Assembly: GCA_004764695.1 (NCBI GenBank)
Contig: SMSO01000035.1
Location: forward strand, 2,106,001 to 2,170,000
Length of the DNA: 64,000 nt
Source of the DNA: Schizochytrium sp. TIO01
Taxonomy: Eukaryota > Sar > Bigyra > Thraustochytrida > Thraustochytriidae
Direction: 5' to 3'
Below, piece after piece: positions 26,332 to 38,880 of this stretch; position 1 is the first letter of the stretch, and every line of letters begins with the position of its first letter. A model generated the notes under the pieces. It saw only the letters and a list, made by a program, of their open reading frames with translations. It was not told the origin of the DNA and made no database searches. A program made the translations under genes and the position numbers.

Positions 26332-28932
26332 TCACATAATGCAGCAAGCCACCTGTGACTGACGACCATTGTCAGCATGATTGGCCTCAAAGTCAACTTG
26401 GCATCCAACGAGCTCCTCAAACAAAGTCTCGGAGCGCACGTACTCTAAAGCTTTGAAAGAGGCACGGTGATGCTCATCAGTAAGCATTGCTGATTTACGT
26501 TTTTCTTTCTTTGTCGGTTCACCACCATCATAATCATTTGGCTGGAACTCTGCATTGACCGTAGTCGAACTGGGAATAAATGGTGGAACAATATGACGTT
26601 TCTCTAGTTTATCCCAATCGATGCCATCAAAGAAGGGATGCTCCATAATCTCCCTGACACCACGTGTACCGCACCCAAGTCGGGCTTCCGGATCATGGTG
26701 TAATAATTTGTGCACAAGATCTTGTGCTTCGTAGGTGAGACCGACGATGGGCTTTTCAGCTCTACCCGGCTCCTTTAAACGACGATGTAATTCGTTACGA
26801 TTTCTCTCCGCGCATTGTAATGCTGACTCAGACCACCGTACTTTACCAAGAACCATATTTCTTAACAACGTGCGATGAGACCGCTTTGGGCCACGAGTGA
26901 AAGGCATCCTTCCTAAGCAATAAAATTGGTGCAAAATCACCCCGAGTGCAAACCAATCTACAGAAACACCATAGTTAGGATAACGGGGCAAGCGATCTGG
27001 GTCTGCGGAGAGCCTTCGAACAGAGTTTTCAGTGTCTTCCAAGCGTCCGAGTCCATCGACATTCTCCCCACCATCATCGTTTTCATTATCACCATTGAGC
27101 AATGGAACTACAGGAATATTTGGCGACTTAAAGCTAGCTTGGAGCTGGTTAGCATTTCCACCAATTGCTACATTTGGTGATAATGGTGAGGCAATATAAC
27201 CTGGAGAGGTTGGCGAAGGTGAGCCCGGTGAACCTGGGCTCAGTAATGGGTTAACTGGGGAGAATGTCTCAACAGGTTGATTCTCTGGAGGTGGGAACAC
27301 CTTATTAGTGTCCACACGCAGAAATTGTCGAGTTGTCTTGTCACTCTGAACGTCAAGCATATTTGCGGTTGCCCGCATGTTGTTATTTGTATCTCCTAAT
27401 GAGGCTGTTCCTCCAGCTTTCCTTCGAGTTGTATTCGTAGTTTCAACTTTTGAAGAATTTGCTGCACCTCGTGCAAGTTGCGCGTTACTAGGGTCAAAAG
27501 CATCAACTCGTGCGGACTTAGAGGTGAGTGCTCGGAGAGATGATTGGAACGTTGAAAGCCAAGTTGTTCTTCGCGTTGTGCTGCTGCGTTTTTTAACCTC
27601 CGTCGGTCTCCTTCGGTCCCAACAGGGACCGAGATACATCTCTGGCGCAATGTAACCTGGAGTACCACAACACTGGTCATGACGAAGATCTTGTGCTGAT
27701 TCAGCAGTGACACTAAGACCAAAGTCACTGATAACAACATAGCCACTAGTGTCTAAAAGACAATTACTTGGTTTGAGATCTCGATGAATGATATGTTTGG
27801 AATGTAGATATCCGATACCCAACACAAGGCACGCCATCCAAAATTGTGCTACCTCGTGAGGGACTACTGGCATACGTCGTAAATGGAATTTGAGTTCTCC
27901 ACCTGGAAGAATATCAAGCAAAAAGTAGATATTTACATCATCTTGAAAAACTTGATGAACCCTTGCTACGAATGGGTAATCAACTTTTCGTAGAATGGTA
28001 GCTTCAGCCACAACTGTATTAAGTCGTTTCTTCGTAATAATGCGAACTTTATTCATTTCTTTCAAGGCCCATACAGCGTTTGTATCACTGTGCATCGCAA
28101 TGAAATTCAGTATTCGCCCATTTTGCAGATGAGCATGTATGCAGACGTATGTTCATTAGGTCAAATTTATCCCACAAATACATTTCACGTTAGCTTTTGC
28201 TTCCCTCCTATCCAAAATCTAACCTTACCATATCTTACAGAGGCGTGGTTAAACTCCCCTCGAAATATACGAAATGCTTCGGTTTTCTGCCACCTTATCA
28301 TCAACTTACACTACTCGAACGGCATGAACTTTGCCGAAACCTCCCTCGCCAAGCAAACGAAGACGTTCAAAATCACGCATTACACGGGGTTTCAAGGCGT
28401 AATTCTCGAAACTCGCCAGTGCATAGCCATACGGCCCATCAATAAAACTTCCAACGTGATCGTTCAGACGATCGAGAAGATATGCCATAACCATTTTCAA
28501 AGAGTTCGGGATTTTAGATACTATACCGGCGTTAATGAAGCCAGCAATATCCTGGTCAAGCTGAGTAACTGACTCGGCCCCTTCATCGCCAACGAAGTAT
28601 GGTTTGCCTGGTGTTAAATAAGTGAGTCCAATATGTCGCAAATAAGATAACAACTTAATGCCAGGTGGAATTGCCTGCGCTTGATCGCAATCTTCGTAAC
28701 AGAGAAGTAGCTGCAAAAGATTTTCATCACGAAGGTACCTCCAGAACAGAGATCGTTTGACCCCACTGGAAAGAATAGCGTCAGCTTTGAGGTTGGTGCG
28801 GAATCGTGCGAGCAGGTTCTGAAGATTTGAATAGGTCAGCTGCCGCTTGGTTTTGTGCACAGCAAACTTGGATATTGCACATTGTGCATCAAGAAAGCGT
28901 TGATCCTCCACAACTTGGTTGAGAATATTCAT
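26332..28932 (-). CDS. GRK-like AGC protein kinase: RGS-like N-terminus, kinase with large insert, CaaX end
   Basis: Two exons, 28932-28310 and 28087-26332, with a 222-bp intron (GTAAGT...CAG) inside the ATP-binding lobe; they join in frame to 792 residues. The ATG at 28932 is chosen; the frame runs on only to a TTG. Residues about 55-175 resemble an RGS-homology domain. Kinase: G-E-G-G-F-G (195-200), Ala-Leu-Lys with K216, H-R-D-L-K-P-S-N (309-316), D-F-G (329-331), C-G-T-P-G-Y-I-A-P-E. After A-P-E comes an insert of about 220 disordered residues (about 363-583), then the rest of the C-lobe and an AGC tail. The protein ends C-C-I-M, a CaaX box predicted to be prenylated, as in GRK1/GRK7. All catalytic residues are present. 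GRKs phosphorylate activated GPCRs at membranes; the RGS-kinase order plus lipid anchor supports that class. Confidence 0.88.
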
Positions 28933-31900
28933 TGTGAACCACGTGTGCGAGTTGTCGCACACGTGTACCAAGGTCTACTTCTTCAAAACTATACACAGAG
29001 GATGTGATCAGTGCCAGAGCTCTTGACGATCGCAGTCTGCCTCCGATAAACAGTTGAATTTAGCAAGGAGTTGGCTGTAGCGATAGCTCACGTAGAGCCC
29101 GGATGATCACCGAAGAGATAGTGACTAGTTTTTGACAGCTCCTGGCGTGATCAGAATTGTAAATTTACGCTTCGTTGGTGGTTTTGTCGGCGCTTTCGTT
29201 GTTCTATGCCCTAAATTATTGATACAGAGTGGAGTGCTTGCTAGCCAGATATGCTTTATAGTCGCTGCACGTGTTGAGGCGCCGGCCTCTTAGAGTTTCA
29301 GAAGCTCTAGCGCACGCGATGTTTTGCTGCTTTTGACGCGGCGGTCACCACTGCGCGACCGCTAGCACTGTACTTTACGATGCAGCTGCCGATGATCAAA
29401 CGTGTCTTGAAGGATCACTGCGCTAAATGTTAAAATGTGAGTGCTCAGATGTTATTACTTGGTAAATGTCATCTCGTAAAAATTATTGCAAAGTAATTCC
29501 GCGTTTTATGTAAGTCGAAAGAACTTACATAGTAATAACTATTATATCGGGTGCCTCCAGCAAACATCAATAAGAAACCAGCTATGGAGTGCGCATGAAG
29601 AGGTAGCAGTACCGACCCGTGACTTGATGGTCTGCAAAATCTCGCACCTTTCCGTCCTCATCAGTGGCGTCTCCGCATGTAAAGGTCCTTCGCAATGATT
29701 TACGAACTTACATTTCCTGTAGCAGGTTCTAGGGAGTGGCTAGTGGGTCAACAAACGAACTTTTATCCGTTGAAAATACGGGTTCCCGTTATGAGGAAGT
29801 ACTGGTAGCCCCGTGGTAATAACACAGATGCATTCTTTCTCTCAGTGTCTTCGCTTTCGTGCTAACATTGTCCTATAGAGTCCGCGCAAAAGACTAGGCT
29901 CATAGGTAGAGTGCGTCTGCTAAGTGGGGTGCGCACTCAAGCGTGCTTTATGGTATGGAACACCATGATTCTGCAGATCCGATCTACCTATAGCTTGCTC
30001 ATTCCATAAAGCGCACTATTCCCTGCCTTTGTGTTCTCTTTCCTGGCTGAAGCGGCATGATCAAAGCTCCTAATTAGAGCTGAGCGTAAATTTCGACAAG
30101 TAATTGTAAAGCCTAATAATTGTTCATTCCTGCTTGCCAACATCACGAATTTACCTCCCTTTTCTACACCTTTCTCGCCTATCTCAACGGACAATTATCT
30201 ACATCAATAGAATTTGTAAGTTTGTAGAGATGGGAGAGGACGTTGAAATGAGAAAGAATTAAGACGGTCTGAATGTGACAAATGCACTTACGCAGAGCCT
30301 GCAAGAGTCTCCACCACGCGTTACTGCTACAAGGAAGGTGCAGTTTCATTTTCCTGATAAGTACGATATATATGTAATCTTTCGATTGCGTGAAGCCCGA
30401 GTGGCTGGAAGAGTTTTTTTTTAGATAGTCAAGAATGTGACCGTCTCGATTCATATTCGAGATTGGTCTGACAAGAAAAGCATTTATTTTGCTTTGAAAC
30501 GCTTGAGCCCCCCCCCCCCCCCCCCCCCGGGCGTCAAATCACAGGATTTACTCCGGCAAGTACACCCAAACTCGTCGATTCTTGAGCGGTTACGTTTCCT
30601 TGGCTACAAATATATTAGTGTTTCTCCACCATTTGAGACAGCTGGACGTGTTTTTGAAAGATGTAAGTGCTCATTCTGTGGATTGATGCATCCTTGCCAT
30701 GATCATACATATCAATGAACAAGAACTTCACCAGCAGAAGAGGGCCAGCGTGCGAGCGTGAGGCACGTATGCAACAGTCAAACTAAATTATGTAGCTTTT
30801 GAGTTCCATAATGAGGCACGTACTAACTCTCGAATAGGAAGAGCGAACTATGATTTCGATAACGCGTCTATTGAATATTGTGTGGTGAGGTGGAACAAGT
30901 GTTTTGGTTTTCGTCGACCAAAAGTTTTCAATGGTAGCTGAAATGATGCGTTGATCAGGTGTGCGCGCGGAGTGGAGTGCCTATTTTGTCGGACTACGAG
31001 GTAAGGCTTACATGTTCGCTTGCTTGCCTGTGCCTGCCCGCCTCTTCAGCTTTGCTGATGGCGGCCACGGCGTCTCATCTTGTAAGATGATACATGTAGA
31101 ACCCAACAAAGACCTCTACTACTTACTTATAAAGTCGCACGACCACACCTACTATGTTGTGCAAACGAGGCTGGTCAGTCCGGAGAAATTAAAAATCTAT
31201 CGATTCAATTGTTTTAAATCTTCCTATTCGATTGAATAGTTAAAAAATGATATTTATTCAGTTGTAAGACCGAGAATCATGAAGTTCGATGCGACCTTAT
31301 CTCAAAAATATAGAAATAGAAAATGGACTGTGGATTTTAGTTTATTTTTGAAGAAACAAAATAAAAGACAAGGCTGTTGCTTCTTTTCTGTTTTAATCAT
31401 TGTCGTGCATGATTAAAAAAAGGTAATGCAACAAGCTCTGGGTGTATCAGAGGAGTAAAAAAAATATAATACAGAATCGGCTAAAAAGTTACCACTCTTG
31501 GCCCTCCAAAGAGTGTTTTCCAGGCTCATATCCTCGATTTTTCGTGTTGTTATTGCACCACCTTTTCTCTCAAACTTCCACCGCAGAAGGCAAGGCAAAG
31601 GACGTTCAAAAGAGCCAAACTGATACTTGCCTAGCGTCTGTATCCTACTGTATCTACTAGTACAAATAATGCAATTACCTAGGTAGGTGAGTACCAACAA
31701 GCCAAAATATTTTGGCGTCAGCACGTATTTGATGGAAGTACGTAGATACTTAGTTCCCTTTGCTGGTGGCTTCTAGCATGCCTGATCAGAAACCATGCTT
31801 AAATGCTTGTTATAAACACATTGTTGAAATACAAATTTGGGATTCAACGATCCTATTCACTTTAGTTCCTCCAAAACGCACCTGAGGAAAAGGTGTGCAC

Positions 31901-31949
31901 TCACTCACAACACAGAGCCAAGTAGATTGTGGCTTCCTCCGATTTTCTA
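28933..31949. other. 3-kb intergenic region
   Basis: No supportable gene. It includes a 21-C homopolymer at 30508-30528 and TAGG/CCTA motifs near 31635-31695. Open frames here are short and lack recognisable domains. Confidence 0.55.
30508..30528. repeat. Poly-C run of 21
   Basis: Uninterrupted C homopolymer on plus (poly-G on minus), flanked by GG. Confidence 0.9.
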
Positions 31950-33971
31950 CTAGGGCAAGGCTGCCTCAGGAGTGGAAAATCCACGGCGAGAAAGCATCGT
32001 TGTGAGACGAGGACTAGATCGACGATGCTCAGTGAATGATAGTTGGTTACGGAATTCGTTATTAATGGTGGTCGATTGAAGGAGAGAACTTAAAAGTTCT
32101 CGAATCGAGTCATCACGGTGACAACTTGTGAAGGAGTGCTGACATGCTAAGAGCTCCTTGGCCAGGGAATAAGCAGAATACAGGGACAATGCGTCTCGAC
32201 TGCCATCTCCACCTCGAATTTCTAGCATGACACTGGCATCTTTGAGCCAAATGCCAAGAAATGGCATGCAGCCTGTGCCACACGGTTGTACACGCGGCAC
32301 AGGGCTTTTGGACAAATCGGCACGATAAACGAGGTAATTCTGCCGAGGGGAAACGGCGCGTTGCAACTTTTCGAAAGCAGCACGCTCTCGAGCAGGCGTA
32401 TGCTGCCAAACCCACGACAACGTTGTCTGCCCAAGTCCCGCCACGATTGCAAAAAGTAGATGAAAACTCCGTTGTTCACGGCAGGCAGCAGCAATGCGGA
32501 GAAAGAATGATATGGCCCGGATCCGACTCGACGAACTCCGGTTTGCATGTGCTAAAACTTCGAGTTCAACCCAGGAAGCAATCACCTCAAAAACACTGAC
32601 CATGCGTTGTAAATTTGGGCACATGGTAGCGCGTATGCGACCGGCTCGTACGGCTCTGCCAAGCTCGTAGAGTTTTACTTCCGTGAATATGCAGTCATGC
32701 ACCAGCAATGTTAGTTGGATCGCCACCTCATTGGGCGATAATTTGAAGAGTCGAGATACAAGACCTTGTCGAAAATCATGTGCCATAAGTTCAACTTGCA
32801 GGCTATTGTTGCTATCGGCACGAGAGCGAAAAATTGACAGCAATGAGCGAAAAGATTTAAGACGTCGGTGGGAGACTGACGATGTGTTAGAATGTGCTGA
32901 TTCCAAGGATTGTGCCGACGCCCATGAAGCAACCGACCCTCTACGCTCTGCAGTGAGGCGCTGTGCTGCAAATTCCGCGCTTGATAAACCAAACCAGCAA
33001 GCACTATTTCGGCGTGCGACTTCTTCATCCAAAAATCCCATCAGCTCAGCCTCGCAATTCTCTGAGGATCCTGCAGGCATGAGATATGGGCCTGGATCTT
33101 CTTCGTCTGCAAAAAAGGGGTCATCTTGTGGTTGTCCGAGAGTACCTTCAGCGCCTTCTTCTTGAGAAGGTAAGGATGTAACAACCCTTCTGGCAGCCTC
33201 ATCGAGCTTTGTTGCAACAGACTGCCCAAGCACTGTGGTACGATCGTGGTCACAAGAATCAATAACCTCGATGGCTTGTGCATATAATGCAGGGAATATT
33301 TCCAACTCGGTAGCAGCATCCCAATGATCAAGCCATTCAATGAGAATGAAGAGAGCAACCTGTTGAGGGGACTCTAGTTCGCGAGTTCCATGGACGAAAA
33401 TTGTAGCATTATCCTCCCACGGATGTGAGTGCGCTAGTTCAATGAGCCAGGCAACCATCGTAATAGGTCGCGTGGTGAAGAGCAGGGTGTTGATGACTTC
33501 TTGACTTTCATTTTCCGTGAGTCCATTCTCTGGAGCGAGTGCACATAAGAGTAAATCTCTCATGGACGTTGATGCACGCATAATTTCCTCGAGTCGCGAG
33601 GGCCCAGGCAAAAGAACATCGCTGCCGTCTTCTGAGTCTTGGCTCGTGACGCTCTGCAAATGCCGTGGCACAGCACGACGCCAACGTGGTGTAGAGAACC
33701 TTTTCCTACCCATTTTCTTCTTTGGCTCTTGGTTTTCTGATCCAAGACGGCGCTGCAGCACTGGCTGCTTGCGCACCGCTCGGTTTTGTTCAAAAGCTTG
33801 GCCGTCTTGAACGGTTTGGTCTGAAATTCCTTTTACCTTGTCCCGGTGGCTATGATACTTGCAAGTTCCCTTGTCCCTTTCTTTGCAGTTAGGATTATCT
33901 TGCTCTTGGTCGACTTTATCTTGCAGGTTCACACCGCAAGATTGTGTTTCTCGCATTATCTGTTGCGCCAT
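31950..33971 (-). CDS. Ras-type guanine nucleotide exchange factor (REM plus CDC25 domain)
   Basis: 673 residues from the ATG at 33971, intronless. Residues 1-110 are basic and disordered. Residues about 120-235 match the REM (RasGEF-N) pattern, with P-I-T-M-V-A-W-L-I and A-L-F-I-L-I-E-W-L-D-H-W. A low-complexity linker follows (about 235-390). The CDC25 domain covers about 390-640: S-P-N-E-V-A-I-Q-L-T near its start, then the helical hairpin region R-I-R-A-I-S-F-F-L-R-I-A-A-A-C-R-E-Q-R-S-F, then P-F-L-G-I-W-L-K-D. CDC25 domains eject GDP from Ras or Rap GTPases. There is no PH, DH or RA domain, so membrane targeting would rely on the basic N-terminus or on partners. Its substrate GTPase is not in the window. 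Confidence 0.88.
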   Translation of the reverse strand: MAQQIMRETQSCGVNLQDKVDQEQDNPNCKERDKGTCKYHSHRDKVKGISDQTVQDGQAFEQNRAVRKQPVLQRRLGSENQEPKKKMGRKRFSTPRWRRAVPRHLQSVTSQDSEDGSDVLLPGPSRLEEIMRASTSMRDLLLCALAPENGLTENESQEVINTLLFTTRPITMVAWLIELAHSHPWEDNATIFVHGTRELESPQQVALFILIEWLDHWDAATELEIFPALYAQAIEVIDSCDHDRTTVLGQSVATKLDEAARRVVTSLPSQEEGAEGTLGQPQDDPFFADEEDPGPYLMPAGSSENCEAELMGFLDEEVARRNSACWFGLSSAEFAAQRLTAERRGSVASWASAQSLESAHSNTSSVSHRRLKSFRSLLSIFRSRADSNNSLQVELMAHDFRQGLVSRLFKLSPNEVAIQLTLLVHDCIFTEVKLYELGRAVRAGRIRATMCPNLQRMVSVFEVIASWVELEVLAHANRSSSSRIRAISFFLRIAAACREQRSFHLLFAIVAGLGQTTLSWVWQHTPARERAAFEKLQRAVSPRQNYLVYRADLSKSPVPRVQPCGTGCMPFLGIWLKDASVMLEIRGGDGSRDALSLYSAYSLAKELLACQHSFTSCHRDDSIRELLSSLLQSTTINNEFRNQLSFTEHRRSSPRLTTMLSRRGFSTPEAALP

Positions 33972-34489
33972 ATCAATGCTCTTTCCTCGATATTACACGT
34001 GCGGTGGCACATGGATTGGGGCGAACTTGATAAGCTCCCGGTAAAGCGTCACGCTTTAGAGGCACGCTCACTCGCGCCTGTCCACGTGCAAATCACAACG
34101 CCACGCGTTTGCTTTCACCGCGACTCTTTTCCGCACGCAGTAAGAAGTCAAAACCTCCACCAGGTCCAGCGATTCTCCCTTTTTTATAAACAGCAGCACA
34201 CACTTGAGGCGGCGATACTTCAATCGGTACCACTTCAGAGTAACCGTTCACGCCAGTCCTTCTCCCACACAAGTCCCCAATGTCTTCCACTTGAACGATT
34301 TTCTGCACACAAACCAGTTCTGCTCAGCCAGAAGATCAACACTAATCGACTGAAAAGAGGTTTCCCTAGATATGCTTTCGAATCTTGATGTCCAGGTCCG
34401 CTCCGCGACCTTCGCCAGTGCTCTTGACGTCTTCCCTGTAACCAGATCGATCCGAACTAGCCTATTTTACTTAGATGGTGTTGGCTCCT

Positions 34490-34610
34490 ATATCTGTTTA
34501 CCTCTATGTAGACGTAGTAGTACTCCTACCTCGACACCTCCGTGGCTTGCTCCAATTACCGGACTCCTATTGATTCGACTACCAAGGTACCTAGCTATCG
34601 CTCAGGTAAT
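34490..34610. promoter_or_regulatory. CCTA/TAGG/GTAG motif cluster 0.5 kb upstream of the RasGEF gene
   Basis: Several A-CCTA, GGTACCTAG and GTAGTAG-type motifs lie in about 120 bp. The function is unknown; it is listed because similar clusters recur near gene 5' ends. Confidence 0.22.
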
Positions 34611-35947
34611 ACTGACAATCAATTTGGTAGAATGGCTAAATGAAGTGGAGCGAATGTAATTCAACGAAATCAAGGAATGAATCAACTCAGGAGGAGATCT
34701 AAAGATCGGGTGTGGTGAATGGGCACAGGTACAGACTGCCAAAGACTCGCTCCCTATGACTGCTGTCCTCTTTTCTTAACGGAGAAGAGTGGCCTTACGT
34801 ACTTGCAAAAGAACTGCGGATTCTGACAGCTTCGGACCTGATTTTACAGTCAGCCCCTCCAGGTGTTCGGTCCCAAGCTCGTCACAAAGATAACGAGGAG
34901 CGACGACAGCGAAGTCCAACAAAGACGGAGATAAATCAGGACTGAAGAAGACCGGCAGCAACTCAGGGCGCCGGTGATGCCACAAGAGCAGGCAGAGAGA
35001 CTGGCGGTTCTATTTTCTGAGCACGATCGATCGATCGATCGAGGCCAGTTCAGGCCCAGCTCCACTTAATCTTGAAGCTATTGCTTTTCGCTGCACAGGT
35101 CGCTCACGCAGCACAGTCTTGCCCAAGTCAATGCAGAGGTTTGCTCTTCTTAGTCACCTCCAGCAGGCAGTTCCTGTGCGCAAACTTGTCTCCAAACAAG
35201 GTATCCACCTTCGTGGTCCTCAAGCTATTTTGTCCACGTCGTACAAAGGATGAGCTCCCTCCCTCGCTTGTTGTATCTGTCCTTCTTTGCAGAATACAAC
35301 TCACAGCCCACAAAGTCCCACAGGCTGCCTGCCGCAGACAGACCTCGCTCCGCACCGTTTCGCCAGTTCTGTGCCTTTTAAGGACCAACTTCGTATCCTC
35401 CCAGAGCTGGAATTGGGATTGGGATTGGATTTGATTGTTTTTTGGTGTTTGTTCTTTTTGATAGAGCTTTCTTTTGCTCTTTCGCTCTTCTTTTCAAGTT
35501 AATGAACGCGCAACGCAGCGATCTCAGGCACCAAGAGCGTCGCGGCAGGAAGGTGTACGAATTCTTCTTGGCCACCGCGAGCTAGGCCGCCACTCGCCTG
35601 CTCGACTTGTTGCCTAAGCCTACTGCCAGCTCGCCGCTTCTTCACTAGACTGTCGTGGGTGCAGGTGATGCAACGTGAGATGGAATGGCGCTGGGAGTGA
35701 CTCTGACTGCAATTCTGTGTCGCCTGTATAAAGAAAGGCCAAGTCGTGCTCGAGGCAGTGTTCGCCGTGTCGTTCTTAGATTGCTGACTGGCTGACTTAT
35801 CGACACAGCTCACAGGCTGCTCGAGTTGAAGGGTATGGTGGGGGTGGCACAGCTGTGCAATCACAGCAGTTCCGCCGCGCAAACCGGCACTGGATCGGGG
35901 TTTGCATTCTCCCTCGCTCGCACAATAACTAATTAGTTGCACCGCTT

Positions 35948-36003
35948 AAATTTCTTTATTTCTTTCTTTCTTTCTTTCTTCTTCTTCTTATTTATTTATT
36001 TTT
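35948..36003. repeat. TTTC/TTC/TTTA simple-repeat patch
   Basis: Runs of TTTC, then TTC, then ATTT units; polypyrimidine-rich on plus. Confidence 0.85.
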
Positions 36004-38491
36004 CACTTGGAAAACATTAAATTAAGGCCTATTCTTCTACTTTACCATTCGGGCTGTGCCTAACAGCGCTCACTGATCAAGCGAAGCGAAATATTATATT
36101 GCAGTAGTAGGTAACTTGAATTCTACTTCATCAAAATAAGAAGCTCATAGGAACTTTTTTATTTTATTTTTTTTACATTAAAAATTAAATTAAAATAAAT
36201 TGCAAAAGTCATGAACAACGAAGGGCCAATTCCTGAACGAATGACCTTACATTACATCTCATCGCCACCAAGCGATCTCTGTCTGCAAGGCTGACTCAGC
36301 TTCAGTTTAGAGGGATCCGAAGCGTGCCGATGTTCTTCAGGTGTCTTGTTCATGACTGTTTGTGCTTCTTCGGCTGTCCTCTTTTATTTTTGTTTTGGGA
36401 TTAATGGCCATAACTCATATTTTTGTCGCGTAGAATAGAGTGCTCTTCTTTTCAACTATAAACTAAAATAAATCGCCGAATCGCTAAGAACATTAGTCGT
36501 GACGCCGTCGCTCATAAAGGAGCCACCGAAGGGCGCCGTTCCCACGAAGAGAACGTGCTCAGCTTTTGCAGATTCGTGGCACTCTGCGGCAAAGCCTCCT
36601 CTTCTTTGGGGCAGAGTCCACTGCCTTTCGGTTCATTGCCTCGTCATTTCGAAGAAGGCCTGGGAATCGAGAAGAAGGCTTGGAAATCGTGAAGCAAATT
36701 CGAGGCAGCCAGCACCTTTTTCATTGAGCTTTTATACATTTGTTTGTTCGTTTGTTTGTTTGTTTATGTTGGCTAAATTATGTGCGAACTTGAGCAGCAC
36801 CACGACAGAATTGTGTGTGCTTTCTTTCGCCTCATCGATAGTTTTCGTAAAGATCTGAAGAGTGACACCACTTCGTGCACGAAGCTATGATAATGGTGCC
36901 GTAGAAGAGGTCTCGAGACCAATGTTTTGGCAGATGAGGATCCATTCGTGCGAGAAAGAGAACCATTGCAGCGTTTCCTTTTCCAAAACATGTAGCTGGT
37001 AAAGCATGTAGATATATATATATTATATATATATTTTTTTAATCCACACAGGCCTATATATGTGTGTTACTTTATGCTGAAAGTTAAAATAAAGCTAAAT
37101 GCAAAGTATAGGGGGGAAACTTTTCTTTTAGATGGTTGTAAAGCATAATCTCACGATGAAAGGTTCGTCAACAGAGTTGTCGATTTATGAGATTTCATTT
37201 CATTCTTCCCCGCGTTCGTGACTGTTTGCGTTTCTGAAGAACTCCTGCAACTTCGCAATGACAACATGTCTAATTCTGATTCTGATTGATCCGCCATCCT
37301 CTAATTAAAACGTTGTCGGCACCGTCCGATTTGGCACCACGGCGAAAGCAGGCATCGAGAGCAGAGGCGCTAACAGCCCAAATGTGGCGTCTGTTGCAGC
37401 GATCTTTGTTGGTGTCGAGTGAATTCAGAACCTCAGCGTCTTTAAAATGCTGCTTTCGCTCTTCTTCTTCTTCTTCTTTCATAGACTTCGTCGACGACGA
37501 CGTCGACGTTCGTTCTGCTTTCCTCTTTGGGGAATGAACTTGAGCAAATCATATATCCTTATTTCCAAGTATTCTTTAATTTTAATTAAATAAATTAAAG
37601 AAAAGAAAAGAAATAAAAAGGAATATGAAAAGGAATATAAAAGGAATGTAAAATTGAAGATGAAGTCTTAATCCTTCGATGAATCAAAATGAGTCAATGG
37701 ATCGAATCAATGATAGGTAACGAAACCAACTCGAAGATTAACTCCAAGAAACTAGCCAGCTAGATAAAAACAAGCCCAGCCCTTCACCCTCTCGACCCCC
37801 GTCTCAAATTCAAAGTTATTCTAGTTCCTTTTTTCAGCCAGGTATCTACGGCCACCATCGTCACTGTCATCACCACCATCGTCATCTTCAACATCGTCAC
37901 CGCACATACATACATTCCGTGACAAAAAAGCAACAGCAGCACGAATAAAACCGGAAAGGAGCTCGAACAGAAACCAGTGTACTACTGTAATGGTGGTTGA
38001 TGGTTTCGTCGAAAAGCACAATCTCGAGTCGTCTCTGCCGAGATTGATACTGTCTTCTTCTTCATCTTCTCCAACTGAGGTTTCTTCTCCTCGTTCTTCG
38101 TGAATTTCTTTCTGCTACGAACTATTTTATAGCGAATCGGTGTTTAGTATACTGGAAGGCAGAAGACCCTGCAAATATGCGATGGGCGTCGATACTGCCA
38201 CAGACGTGACAGAAACCAACTGATTGATAAACAGGCAACCCAGTCTTTTCGTGTACGATGGCGGTTTGAGAGAAGGCGTCGAAGGCTCCTCTCGCACTCT
38301 GCCAAACCGAAATGCTTTGCAAAAAGGAGAAAGAACTCGCAGTGGGCGAAACAAAATAATTAGGCCTTTATGTGCAGGCGGTAACAAATCAATTACAACC
38401 ATTATTTTCAATGAAGTTAGATTAATTAATTCTAAAAAAATGTAATTAAAGAATTATAGAAACAGGACGCATATGTATTCCTAAAGATGGA

Positions 38492-38525
38492 GAGGATGAT
38501 GATGACCATCATCATCATCATCCTC
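38492..38525. repeat. GAT/ATC foldback (inverted repeat)
   Basis: GAGGATGATGATG is followed after two bases by CATCATC...CATCCTC. The arms can pair over at least 10 bp. Confidence 0.7.
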
Positions 38526-38765
38526 GAATTGAAGAAGGATGCTTCAACTCGAAGACATTGCAATTCTTACCTATTGGATGAAGCAAGCCCAACAAACTCG
38601 AAGCAGGTCGTGTTTTTCTGATGGCCTGCGGTTTCGATTCTGTTCGAAGCTGTAGGAGTCCACAATTCTTGCAAAGAAGAACCGGCCCCACGAGCGTGAG
38701 AAACCGGCCTGCGACGAGTCTGGGCAAAATGGAGGAAAGCTTCCAGGGATACACGTGTGAATGTG

Positions 38766-38880
38766 TGTATGTATGTATGTATGTATGTATGTATGTATGT
38801 ATGTATGTATGTATGTATGTATGTATGTATGTATGTATGTATGTATGTATGTATGTATGTATGTATGTATGTATGTATGT
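38766..38880. repeat. (GTAT)n microsatellite
   Basis: About 29 perfect GTAT units followed directly by four TTTG units. It gives spurious frames of C-M-Y-V (plus) and Y-I-H-T (minus). Confidence 0.96.

Noticed and set aside
36499-36858. 119-residue plus frame
   Set aside because: Contains a TTTG-derived stretch and no recognisable domain.
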